From: Delphinus delphis
Taxonomy: Eukaryota; Chordata; Mammalia; Artiodactyla; Delphinidae
Assembly (NCBI RefSeq): GCF_949987515.2
Contig: NC_082702.1
Coordinates: forward strand, 55,893,600-55,957,599
Direction: 5' to 3'
DNA: 64,000 bases
Each line of letters starts with the position of its first letter. Position 1 is the first letter of the stretch. Shown in pieces: positions 45,761 through 56,465 of this stretch. Under the pieces are notes generated by a model, which saw only the letters and a program-made list of their open reading frames with translations, searched no databases and had not been told where the DNA came from. The position numbers and the translations under genes were made by a program.

Positions 45761-48690
45761 GGTGAGGGCGTGACCCCTGCTGATCTTGTGGAAAGTGAAG
45801 TTTGGAGATTGTGGGTTAATAGAAAGAGCAGCGAGGTGAGTCTGGAGAACCGGCTTCCTGCCCAGGGCCCGATCTGGCCAGCTGTGACCTCGCGCTCTTG
45901 CATTTCACCTCTCTGGTGGGCTCTGCGTCTGAAGAGTTGCCAGGAGTGGGCAGCTGGAGGCGCCGGGAGGACCACTTAGCTCAGGCCCCTCCCCTCCCCC
46001 CTCCTGTTCCTCCTAAGATCCCAGCCGGCCCAGCACCGCCTGTGAGGCTCACAGGCTTGGCACCTGCGAGACAGGTGAGCTTGTCGCCCCCGCCCATGGG
46101 CAGGGCTCTCAGGCGCTCCTCTCTGTAAGCGAGGGTGGCCGCCCTCCCTGCTGTGACAGGCCCGACCCGAGCGGGCAAGGCCCCCCCCTCAGAAATGTCT
46201 GAGGCCTTGATCGTGTGCCCTGGCTCCCTGCGCTCAGAGGGCCTCCAGGGGTTGTGTAAGCATTTCCCCCGAGGGCTCTGAACAGCCGGCTGGAGAGACA
46301 CTGGGGTCACCTCGAAACGATGTGGCTTCCAGCGGGGCCTGCTCTAACGTCCCACCTCGCGTTATTAACGGCGCTCGCAGATGGGGTCAGGCGGCGTGGG
46401 GACTTTTCCAAGGTCACGAAGCAATTTGCCGGCTGAGCCAGGAATAGAAGTCCTGAGCTCGGCTGTGCTAACCCTGGGCTCAAATTGCTAGCCAGGCAGG
46501 TCTGCATGGGGAGCTGGGTGCTGGGGGGCGGGGGGGGGGGAGCCACCGGGAGTCCTATATGTGGGCCAAGAGGAGGGGCTGGGAGCTGTCATCCCGAGTT
46601 GACGGTGAAGGCCAGGCTGAGAGCTCTCTCCAGGGTCCCTGTCCTTCCTGGGAGAGGAGGCTGTGGTGCGCTCTGAGTGAGAGGTTGGTGTTGAGTGGGG
46701 ATGGCTGGGTGTGTAGCTGGGAAGGTGCCAGTGGCGTTCCTCCGTGTGCTTCCTCTGAGGTCATGTGGGAGCCTTCGACGAAGACAACAGCGACAGAAAA
46801 ACCCAGCTTTTGCTTCCCTGGTGCCTCTTTGCAGAATACCTTTAACTACTCTCAGGGGGAGGGATTGGCGTGGCATCGCCCGATGGAGGATCCGACAAGG
46901 GCCGATGGGGAAAACCCACCCTCGTCTGCCCTGGAAAGGCGCTCAGCATTCTAGAACCAGAGGCTGGATATTCCGGGAGGTTCCTGTTTTGGGCTGAGTT
47001 TATTTTGGGGGAAGAGGGATGCGCACAGCGTTTGTTGCTAACGAGGGCTCGAGTCCTCAGAGGGGCTCCTTTAACTCATTTAGATGGATTCAGCAAACAT
47101 CTGTTTAAGGGCTTGTGAAAGTCCAGAAATAAGGACAGCTGTTTCCTCTCCACCATTGACTCAGCCTTGGTAAGCCCAGGGCAGAAAGTAAAGAATTTGA
47201 AATTTACCCTCGTGGGAGGGAGAAGGTCCCTTTCCGCTAGAGGAGGTTAGAGCCGCATCCCGGAGGACTACCTGGAGGAGGTGGAATTTAAGCTGGGGAC
47301 TGAGGGAAGAGGTCAGCAGCAAACAGAGGAGCTTTAGGAGGGGCCAGGGAGGGTGCCCCCAGTAGCAGGTAGAGCTGGCCTTGAAGGTAAGGAAAGGAGA
47401 GGGGCTCTTAATCTAAATTACGCTGTCGAGAGAGGGTTGGGCCGGGGCACAGCAGCGATGGGAAAGTGTGGCGGGGGCCTTGTGCGTGTAGCCGCTTCTA
47501 GAAAGGCCTGTGCGTGGGAGGGTGGAGACGTGGGCTGGCTGGTACCTGGATTCGCAAGGCATGACCCGGGAAACGGGACCCTGAGGTCTTGACATCTGGA
47601 GGAGCCCAAGGAGGTGAGGGCAGAGGGCTGGGGGGAGGGCAGCCCAGGAGAGGCCCCGGGGACCTGTCAGGAGGGCACAGTGAGGAGACAGTGGACGTGA
47701 AGGCTCTGGGCGCCTTTGCGGGCAGCATCGCGGTGGGACTGGGCCAGGGTCTGGGTTGCAGAGAGTCGGGGGTTCAGGCAGCAGGGGCTGGGCCGGCGGA
47801 GCAGCCTTCATGGCAGGTGGGGACATGCAGCTGGGAGGAGGTGCTTCAGGGATGGGGGCTTCGCAGGCGAGGCTGCAGAGCCACAGGAGGGGAAGAAAGC
47901 AAAGGCCCTTCTTGGAGCAAACAGGTAGAAGGTGAGAGGGGCGCCCCAGGCAGCAGCGCCCTCACCCGACCTTCCACCTGGGGCCCCCCTGCAGACACCC
48001 AGAGGATCTTGGGCAGCGGCCATGACCACCGGGACTTCCAGCGGTGAAAACGACACTTTGAATGAAATCCTTTCTCCCTGATTATTTCCATTCGTGAGGC
48101 CAAATTATAAAAACATAAATGCAACGAGAGTTGAGCAGGCGGGTCCTTGCAGCCTCCGTGAGCCAGTGGAGATGGGGCCCAGCCTCGACCTCTCGTCCCT
48201 GGGGTCCCCGGCCTGGCCGGGAGGTGCCGAGGTCGCATGAGGACGGGTCATCTGCCCACACCAAACTTGCCCAGTTGGCAGGTGATAGACGCATCTGGGA
48301 TTTGATTGTCCAAGTGATGGTTTGGGACTTTAATGACAGGCAGTAGATAATGAATCCAGAAATTTGTCAGGAGCAGGGCCACCCTGAAAGGATGCTGAGT
48401 GGGGGAGTGCAGGGGAAGGGAGGACTGAGTGTGGTTCTAAATGAGGGCTGGGTTCAAACCCCAGCCTTAGTCTCCTGCCCCGAGAGGCAGGCCTAGCACG
48501 TAGTAGGCACTCAACAAACGTCAGCTCCCAGAGCCCCAGCTGCTGCCAGGTGGAGCGGGGCACGTGGGGTGGGGGAAGCGCCCTGCACACACGTGTGCGA
48601 ATCCTCAGGCCTGTACAGATGTCGGTTTTCCAGGGCGATTCGAATGTAAAGAACTTTGAAAGCTTTTAAACGTGCAAGGAAAATTGGGGA
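45761..48690. other. Intron sequence, no gene; diverged repeat pieces
   Basis: 46385-46470 resembles a degraded reverse MIR (TTTTCCAAGGTCACGAAGC). 47260-47330 and 47590-47760 carry L2-type wording such as GGAGGAGGTGGAATTTAAGC. 48045-48130 and 48480-48530 (AGCACGTAGTAGGCACTCAA) are small L2-like or AT-rich bits. No coding signature. Confidence 0.35.
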
Positions 48691-48697
48691 ATAGAGA

Positions 48698-49067
48698 CCT
48701 GAAATAAGTTTCCTTCTTTTTTTTTTTTTTTTGCTACATGGGGTCTTGTTTGCTGTGCACGGGTTTTCTCTAGTTGCGGCGAGCAGGGGCTACTCTTCAT
48801 CGCGGTGGGCGGGCTTCTCATTGTGGTGGCTTCTCTCGTTGTGGAGCACGGGCTCTAGGCGCACGGGCTTCATTAGTTGCAGCGTGTGGGCTTCAGTAGT
48901 TGTGGCTTGCGGGCTCTAGAGCATAGGCTCAGTAGTTGTGGCGCACGGGCTTAGTTGCTCCGTGGCATGTGGGATCTTCCCGGACCAGGGCTCAAACCCG
49001 TGTCCCCTGCATTGGCAGGAGGATTCTTAACCACTGTGCCACCAGGGAAGCCCCTGAAATAAATTTC
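48698..49067 (-). mobile_element. CHR-family SINE (long form)
   Basis: The TSD CCTGAAATAAGTTTC (48698-48712) matches CCTGAAATAAATTTC (49053-49067), one mismatch. Reverse body from a T-run to the head ending CACCAGGGAAGC. Confidence 0.95.
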
Positions 49068-49342
49068 TGAGGATCCCTTCAAGTTGGTGTGGGTGTCAGT
49101 GGCGACCCGCAGGCTCGGCAGCCTGGGTTCTAGAACATATCCTTCTCCTGCTGCTGGGCAGGGTCCTGTAGCCTCACCCTGAGCCCTGTCCCACCCAGAT
49201 CAGCCCAGACCTCGTGGTGACTTGCTGCCCCAGGGCTCCCCTGGGCCTGTGGCCTGTGTGGCCACCTGGCTGGGAGTCCAGGCGCCCTATTCTCTGAGCT
49301 GACAGACCAGGAAGAAAGGAAAGCCCCTCACCTGGTGGAGGA

Positions 49343-49589
49343 CAGGTGGTTAATTTTTTCTTTTTCTTTTTTTTTTTTTTTGCGGTACGCGGGCCTCTCA
49401 CTGCTGTGGCCTCTCCCGTTGCGGAGCACAGGCTCCAGATGCGCAGGCCCAGCGGCCATGGCTCACGGGCCCAGCCGCTCCGCGGCATGTGGGATCTTCC
49501 CGGACCGGGGCACGAACCCGTGTCCCCTGCATCGGCAGGCGGACTCTCAACCACTGCGCCACCAGGGAGGCCCCAGGTGGTTAATTTTT
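49343..49589 (-). mobile_element. CHRS-type SINE (short form) with perfect 16-bp target duplication
   Basis: CAGGTGGTTAATTTTT at 49343-49358 is repeated exactly at 49574-49589. Reverse body: GCGGTACGCGGGCCTCTCAC, GCGCAGGCCCAGCGGCCATG, and the head ending ACCAGGGAGGCCC. Very similar to the 45.4 and 51.1 kb copies. Confidence 0.96.
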
Positions 49590-50330
49590 ACAAAGAAGGG
49601 TCGTTCCTGAGAAGCTGTTGAGGGAACCACCCTGATTTCTGCATCCGCTGGGTGTCCAGGCTCGGAAGGAGGAAGTGTGCCTGCTGCCAGCGCGGATGTG
49701 CGGGGCTCCCAGGCGCTGTGGCCTCCCCGCCACTGAGGGCCCACTCTGGCTTCCGGTCAGGGGTCCAGGATCGGGGACTCGACTGTCACCAGTGATCTCT
49801 GGCGGGCTTAGCTTCCCTGGTGGGGAGCTGCCACCCCCCCGCCCCAGCTCCCTTCCTGTCCCCCAGGCCTGCTGCAGGCCACCACTGGCCGCTTTCCAGC
49901 CCAGTGGCCAGGTGGCGGGAGCCGGGGACAGGTGTGTGCCTTTCGGCGTCCTCACCTCCAGCTGCTCAGCCCTCCCCGAGGCCGCAGAACTGTCGATGGG
50001 GACAAAAAACACAGATGGGGGAAGGACACTGCGAACCCCCCACCTCGAGGGCGCAGAGGTCCCTCCCGCCTGTAGAGAGACAGTGCCTAGTGTGTCTTGT
50101 GTGTGTGTGAGGGTCGGCGCCGAGCGTGGACAAACGCCCCGGGAACAGAAACGCTTGAACCTGACGGGTTTCCCTCCTATTGCCTGAGAGTCGCGAACAG
50201 AACAGCGTGAAAGGGAGTTTCCAGGGGATGCTCGTCTCAGGGGCATCTGCGTGGCGGCTTCTCCAGAAACTGCAGGCCCTGCCTCTCCCAACCTCAAGCA
50301 GGGGGCGGGCGGGGGGCCTTCACATTGGAT
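49590..50330. other. Intron sequence, no gene seen
   Basis: Unique GC-rich DNA. Confidence 0.4.
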
Positions 50331-50331
50331 C

Positions 50332-50980
50332 TTTTTTTTTTTTTTTTGAATTGAGATAAGATTGACACAATGTAAGATGAACCGTTTTAAAGTGAACAGA
50401 TTCAGTGGTATTTAATCCATTCGCGAAGCTGTGCAACCACTACCTCTACCTTGTCGCGAGACGGTTTTTTTTACCCCCAAAGGAAGCGCTGTATCTGTCA
50501 GCAGTCACTCCCCCCGCCCCTGGCAACCACGCACGTGCTCTCTGCCCCTGTGGTCTGGCCTGTTCTGGACTTGCCTCTGGATGGACTCCTACACTGAGTG
50601 AGTGGTTATCTGTGTCTGGCTTCCTTCACTCAGCCTACTGTTTGCCAGGCTCATCCTCGCTGTCACACGATCAGTGCCTGCTTCCTTTTCATGGTTGAAT
50701 AGTATTCCGTTGTGTGGATAGACCGCAGGTTTTAAAAATCCCTTGTCAGTCGCTGGACATTTAGGTTGTTTCCACTTTCTGGCCATTTTGAATGTTCATG
50801 TTCATGTCCAAGGTTTTGTGTGTGTGTTTTCGAACATACGAACGTTCCACGAACGTTCATGTCCAAGGTTTCGTGTGTATGTTTTCAGGTCTCCCTGTTC
50901 ACCCACATAGAGTCGATATCAGGACTTCACTCCTTTTTACGGCTGAATCATCCGCTGTAGGCACAGACCACACACTTGTG
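50332..50980 (-). mobile_element. L1-lineage LINE fragment (old)
   Basis: Starts with a T-run (50332-50347), then GAATTGAGATAAGATTGACA, GTGCAACCACTACCTCTACC and TTTCATGGTTGAATAGTATT, collinear with the minus-strand L1 piece at 21.5 kb. It includes a local duplication at 50795-50885. Confidence 0.8.
50795..50885 (+). repeat. Local direct duplication (56-bp spacing) inside the L1 relic
   Basis: TTCATGTCCAAGGTTTTGTG at 50801 recurs as TTCATGTCCAAGGTTTCGTG at 50857. Confidence 0.8.
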
Positions 50981-51073
50981 TATCAGTCATCTGTGGGAGG
51001 ACACTTGGGGTGGCTGGATAATTTTTAGGACTCATCTCTGAAAAGGAAGTCAGGACTGGGTATTGTCAGCATT

Positions 51074-51303
51074 TAAAAAAATGACAGGGCTTCCCTGGTG
51101 GCGCAGTGGTTGAGAGTCCGCCTGCCGACGCAGGGGACGTGGGTTCGTGCCCCGGTCCGGGAAGATCCCACACGCCGCGGAGCGGCTGGGCCCGTGAGCC
51201 ATGGCCGCTGAGCCTGCGCGTCCAGAGGCTGTGCTCCACAACGGGAGAGGCCACAACGGTGAGAGGCCCGCGTACCGCAAAAAAAAAAAAAAAAAAAATG
51301 ACA
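51074..51303 (+). mobile_element. CHRS-type SINE (short form)
   Basis: AAAAAAATGACA flanks both sides (51074-51085 and 51292-51303). Forward body: GGGCTTCCCTGGTGGCGCAG, GGTTCGTGCCCCGGTCCGGG (B-box-like), GCCATGGCCGCTGAGCCTGC and a poly-A tail of about 20. Confidence 0.95.
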
Positions 51304-51614
51304 CAGCCGAGAACCTTTGGTGGCCCACTGGGTCCCACACTTCTCTCTGGCTCTCCTCCCATCCATCTGGCTACACAGACCCTGCAGGTGACCAGCCAGT
51401 GGAACTGACCCTGAAGCCAGCACAGGGTTGTGCCCAAAGGCCAGGCCTTTCGAGAGAGCAGGCCAGCCCAACGCTGCCTGGTCCCAGACTCCGTCGCAGG
51501 CCCTGATGCCCCCCAGTGCCGATGTGGCCTCCCTGCCCGCCCGTCTGCTTCCTTGTAAAACTTTGTTTGCTGTCTCCTTCTCATCCACTTCCTCCGCAAG
51601 CCAAACGTAAGTCG
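51304..51614. other. Intron sequence, no gene seen
   Basis: Unique DNA. Confidence 0.4.
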
Positions 51615-51765
51615 TTCTGTGGAGCTCCAGCTGTGTTCCAGGCACGATGCAAGGCTCTTTCTAGCTCATTATCTTGTTTAGTCCTCACCTGAAAGCTGGG
51701 GAAGGGGTCATGCTGCTTGCACGTCAACAGCTGGCAAAAGTGGTGCACAGTGAGCAAGGTGGCTC
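51615..51765 (-). repeat. MIR or MIR3-like fragment
   Basis: GTGTTCCAGGCACGATGCAA, CATTATCTTGTTTAGTCCTC, then ACAGCTGGCAAAAGTGG: a degraded reverse MIR-type arrangement. Confidence 0.5.
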
Positions 51766-51867
51766 TTTGCCCGGCCGGGTGGCCGTCACTCAGGCTCAGG
51801 CCGGTGTCTGTCCTTTGACCCTCTCCCCTCCCCTCTCCCCTCCCTCCCACACGCCAGTGGGTGCTCT

Positions 51868-52010
51868 CAGAAGCCGTGTTTTGTTTCGCTTTGTCTCTGG
51901 CCCAGCTATGCTGCTTCTGGGATCTTAGTTCTCCGAATCTGCACCCCTGCAGTGGCAGCGCGGAGCCCTAACCACGAGACCGCCGGGGAATTCCCAGAAG
52001 CCATGTTTTG
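51868..52010 (-). mobile_element. Short tRNA-derived cetartiodactyl SINE (CHRL/CHR-1-like)
   Basis: The TSD CAGAAGCCGTGTTTTG (51868-51883) matches CAGAAGCCATGTTTTG (51995-52010), one mismatch. Reverse body: GGGATCTTAGTTCTCCG, CTGCAGTGGCAGCGCGGAGC and the head ending CCGGGGAATTCC. Same family as the 20.7 kb copy. Confidence 0.9.
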
Positions 52011-54870
52011 ACATTTGTATTTTGGATGAACCTGGAATGAGGTTCACACCAAGATGATCAGGAAGTCGTGTTTAGGAAGAGATGGTGAAAAGATCTGCCG
52101 AGGGTGTGGGGATTCCGTGGCTGGAGGTAGAGTGTGGTGAAGCCGCAGGACAGTTTCATAGCTGCTCGGGGCCTTGAACGCCAAGCCAGGACGAGGCCCA
52201 GGAGCTGAGCGGGCACTGCTGGGACTGGAAGTGTTTTCCTGATGACAGCAGAAGTGGTGAGGACACGACGCTCCAGGGCAGAGGGGATGCTTCTGGTGTG
52301 GTGTTTGCTTAATTGACGTTGTTGAAAATTACTCACGTGCCGTTGATTTCGGCCACATACTCTGCCGCCTCCCTCCACCCTGGAAGTTTGCTCCTGCCCT
52401 GGAAAGCAGAGCCTGGGAGTCTACACTGCGCGCCCCCTCATTTGCAGGCCTGCCAGGTAGACGGGCCGCGGAGCTGAGATCTCATGAAAGCCTGCTAAAA
52501 TAAGACCACTCAGGCACATGTTCTCTCCCGGCTTTACATCACAAATGTTGACAGTAGGAAACGGCGGCCAGGTTTCTCTCAAATATGAAAAGTGGGAACT
52601 AGGCAGGCGAAGAAATGAAAACCCGGCCCCCCTCAACCCCAGACAGCAGCCTGGAGGGGGAGGGGCCCTGCCAGCCCCCATTTCTCCATCGGGCGATGGG
52701 GTGGCACTGCCCCAGGGGGCTCTGAGTACAGACGGGGTCAAGCACGCTCCCCCTGCAGCACGTTTAGGGTGTGCACGGCGTGGGGAAGCGGCAGACTGGC
52801 TTCTTGCTGGAAGCTGCAGCCTGGGGGCCACTTCCCGCGACGCGACGGCTCGGGGAGAGTAGCCGGAAGCTCTGTCAAGGTGGCTGGGCGACGGGCAGGG
52901 GCCAAGGCAGGCCCACCAGGAGGGTGTGGACCCCAGCCCCGAGTGCTTGGCCTGGAAAGGCCTCGGGACTCCCACGGAGTGCCTGGGCTCCCGGGTGGGC
53001 AGGGGGCTAGGAGGGTCTGTGCTTGACCCGTGGCAAGGACACCCAGGCCTGCGTGCACGGCTGCGTGCAGGGGCGTTGGGAGGGGGCGGGGAGTCGCCGG
53101 TGGCAGAGAAGTTCAGAACTACCAGCCCCAGGGCCTCCGTGGACCCCCAGCAGCCCGTGAGGTCTCCCCCCGGAGCCGCCGCCCGCCCGAGAGTCCGGCA
53201 CCCCCCTCCATCCACCCTCCCCCTGCCTTGGCCTGGCCTGCGCTATAAAGTTTAAAGGTTTTAAATGCAAATATTTCTCTTTTATAGATGCCAGCTGTCT
53301 CCAGAGAGCGCGTTTCCTCGCTGCTCGACTTTATTGTCCAATTAGCTTCCCAAATCTGGGCACTGGAGAGCCTGGGGGGCTAGAGGGGCGGAGAGGGAGG
53401 GGAGTGCTGGCTCCTGCAGCGCCTCTGGAGCTGGAAGCTGCCCCCCGGGGTACTGTGTCGGGGGTGGGTCAGAAGGGGGAGGGGCGGGGGGAGGGGAGTG
53501 GGCATCCCTCCCGAGGTTGGGTGGGGGGCACCCTTCAGATTCTGGGCTCCAGGAGAAGAGGCAGGAGCTGGAGCGGGGACAGTTAGTGGGTATTCTTCTA
53601 TTAAAAAATAAAAATAAAGCAGCCGGCCTGGCGCGCACACTGGCTTCCTTTGAGTCGCTCTGGAGTGTCGCCCCTCCCCGCCTGCTTTCTAGCGGCGCTG
53701 CGGCTTCCCCATTCACCGGGGCTCGGCGGCTCACAAAGCCGGGCAATTAGAATTGAAAATCTATGCAAAACAGCTGTTAACTGATTGTGAAGGAGTGCAG
53801 CTGTGAGGGGGGTGCAGCTTGGAGGCCGGCACTGAAAGGGCAGGAAGTGTCGGGGCAGCCCTGGGTTAAGAGGCCAACTCCTGCCACCTCGTCCACCGGG
53901 GTCGTCTGGGCCCGTGTTCCCTGGGGGTGACCTTGGCTACTGGACAGCCGGCTGAGATGGCGAGTCGGCGGAGGCTTCCCAGGCCAGGCCTGGATGTGCC
54001 CCCGTGTCCCTGGAGAGCCCGGCTCCTCCCCGGGAGGGCAGAGGGGGAAGGGGAGAGAGCGGCCATGGTTTTCCTTCCCTTTATCCTTCCTGCGGGTCTG
54101 CGTGAGATGTGAACGTGCAGAGGCTGGGGCTGTGTCACCGCTACCAGACGAGAGTCCTTTCCCCTCTGGGTACCCACTGTCTCTTGGGGGGGTGTGGGGA
54201 GGGGAGTCTGGGGCTCCAGCAATCACTGGGGAGGCCCAGACACCCCCAGTCCTGCCCCCAGCTCTTGCTAAGCGTGCTCTTTCCTGTCCCTGACCCCAGA
54301 CCATAGCTCCGTAGGGTGGCCTGGGAATCTGTATTTCACATGCTCTCCCCCACGCCCCCATTATCCACGACCGCTCCCCTGTGCGATCAGCATCTAAGAG
54401 TGGGACGCAGTGCCTGGAGAGAAGAATTCCAGAGGCGGGGATGGGAAAAACCTCCTTGGAAGAGATAAGATTTAAGCCGGGCTTCGAAGAATGGAGAGGA
54501 TTTCTGGGCCAGTGATAGCTGGCTGGAGAGAGAAAGGGGACTTCGGAGTGTAAGCGATGGAGGGTTGGCGGCAGGGCAGGGCAGGAGGGGCTGGGGCTGG
54601 AGGGGGCGGCTGGGCAGGCCCCCTGTCCCTCAGCCCTTGAGGCGCTTGGGGGTACCCTCTGTGCTGGTAGCCTCCGGGTGAGTGGAGCACACATGCAGAG
54701 GGACTGAGCAAATCTCGGGGCTCTGGGTGGTGGGTCCCCCAACCCTCCTGGAAGGGAGGCTGATTTTCGGACACCAGGCCGGCCAGCCGGAGATGCTGCG
54801 ACCCCCCCTCCCCCCGCCCCGCTGCCCCTGCCCGGCCCTGATACATCTACAGCAGGTAGCTACAGAGAAA
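52011..54870. other. Intron sequence, no gene; AT-rich block 53228-53350
   Basis: 53228-53350 (AGTTTAAAGGTTTTAAATGC, TTTATTGTCCAATTAGC) and 53735-53785 are unique AT-rich islets in GC-rich DNA. 54440-54500 has L2-like wording. Long open frames here are compositional. Confidence 0.35.
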
Positions 54871-54874
54871 TGCT

Positions 54875-55075
54875 GCTGGTATAGGACAGCCAGGGTCTGG
54901 ATCAGGCTTGGATCGAATGTGTGTGCCCTAGGCAAGTTAATTAACCTTCTCTGGTCTCCTCACCGGGCTTCGTGATGGAGGTCAGGAGGCTGCCTCGCAG
55001 GGCCCGAGGGGATTAAATGACAGGAGCTGAGCAGCCCTGGCACGTGTTAGGTGTTTGGTAAATGGCAGAAATGAA
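54875..55075 (+). repeat. MIR SINE fragment
   Basis: CCCTAGGCAAGTTAATTAAC, CTTCTCTGGTCTCCTCACC, then GGGGATTAAATGACAGG and TGGCACGTGTTAGGTG. Confidence 0.7.
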
Positions 55076-55439
55076 CCTCCCTTCACACCCACACTGACGT
55101 CCAGGTCCCTGACGCTTGTTTGCCAGTCAGGTGCTGAATGGGGTGGCTGGGGTGATGGGAAAATGACGGTGACGTGCAGCCCTTATGTGCTGGAACACCT
55201 GGTTCGGGTGGATGGCACAGCCTGAGTCCTGCTGACCCCAAAGGACGCAAGGTGATAACGAGCAGGACGCAGGATTCCCTTCCCTGGTATCCAGGGCCCC
55301 TCATAGGCCAGGGGCTGGATCCGTGCTGGGACTCGGTGGTGCCTCCGTTCCAGGGAATCTCACCTGACTAGTAGGTGCCCAGGTGGTGGTAGTGGTGATG
55401 GGTGAGTCGCCAACCCGCTCTCCTGTCTTTCCAGTTCCT

Positions 55440-55555
55440 TGCTGCCTTGAAGTGCTTCTCCTGTCAGCACCTACCCCCCACCCTCCACCCCGGGGCCTGG
55501 CATTTACAGTTCTGTATCTGGAAGGCTGGTGTGTTTGTTGAGTGACTAAATGCCC
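55440..55555 (+). repeat. L2 LINE 3' end fragment
   Basis: GCCTGGCATTTACAGTTCTG, then GTGTGTTTGTTGAGTGACTA. Confidence 0.45.
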
Positions 55556-56384
55556 ACCATGTTGGTTAGAGGCATGCCTTTCTTTCCGGCAGATCCCTTG
55601 TCAGTTGCCTCAGGGGGTATGTTTACGGGGCTCCTGGGGCTTTTCCTTAACTGAGGGCTTTCTGATTTCTGCTTCCTGCTCCAGGAAGCACGGTTCAGAC
55701 TGACCCGAGTCTGGGGGCGCGGGCAGGCACCCACCAAGCATCCCGTTGCCCCTGGCGAAGAGGAAGCAGGAACCTGGTGAGCAGGGTCATCAGGGCAGGT
55801 GTCCCCACTCTGGAAAGCGTCCCCATATGTCCCACCTTAGGACTGACCCTGGCCTTGGGTAAAACAACTGCTTTTACCCTGAACCTTCTTTTTCTGCCCG
55901 GTTTCCAGGCATATGGGAATGAGGGAGAGGAGGTGCAGAGAAGGAGCGTTTTGCCCAGGGAGGGCTGGGAATGGCTGCGGGGTGGGAGCTGCCACCAGGA
56001 GGGGAAGGAACGGCCCCGGAGGGAAATGGAGGGCGGCCAGCCTGAGCCCGGAGTGGCGGGAAATTGAGTCCAGCTACAAACCTCGTTAGCGGGGCGCGCG
56101 CAGGCTGCAGGAGAGCAATTCCCACCCTTAAACTCAGAGGCCGTGCTCCCGGATTACTAATTTCCTCAGGCCAGGCGCGCTGACAGTGAGTGTCATCCAT
56201 CTCCGCTCTGCCAGCCCTCCTGGTGGCCGCCAGCATTTTCTGGCCAGGGCGCGCAGGCCGGCTCGCTGCTGCCCCCCGGCGGTCGCTGGGGATCCCTGCA
56301 GCTCCCCGCAGCCTCCGCGGGCTGTTCTTGGAAAGGGAGACTGCAGGTGTGAGCAGCTCCCAGCACAGCTCCCATTGCACCAGC
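55556..56384. other. Intron sequence, no gene seen
   Basis: Unique DNA leading into the second CpG-rich region. Confidence 0.4.
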
Positions 56385-56465
56385 GTGCACGTGACCTTGA
56401 GCAACTCTGGCCTCGACTTCCTCATCTGTGAAACGGGGATCAGGCTACCCCTCTCGCAACGCAGT
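56385..56465 (+). repeat. MIR SINE fragment
   Basis: GTGACCTTGAGCAACTCTGG, then CTTCCTCATCTGTGAAACGG. Confidence 0.7.

Noticed and set aside
51086..51200. tRNA-like A/B-box sequence
   Set aside because: It is the tRNA-derived head of a CHR SINE with a poly-A tail and target duplication, not a tRNA gene.
52421..53215. 264-residue minus-strand open frame
   Set aside because: Same compositional bias; no domain.
53777..54742. 321-residue minus-strand open frame
   Set aside because: Low-complexity Pro/Ser-rich translation in GC-rich intron, with no recognisable family.
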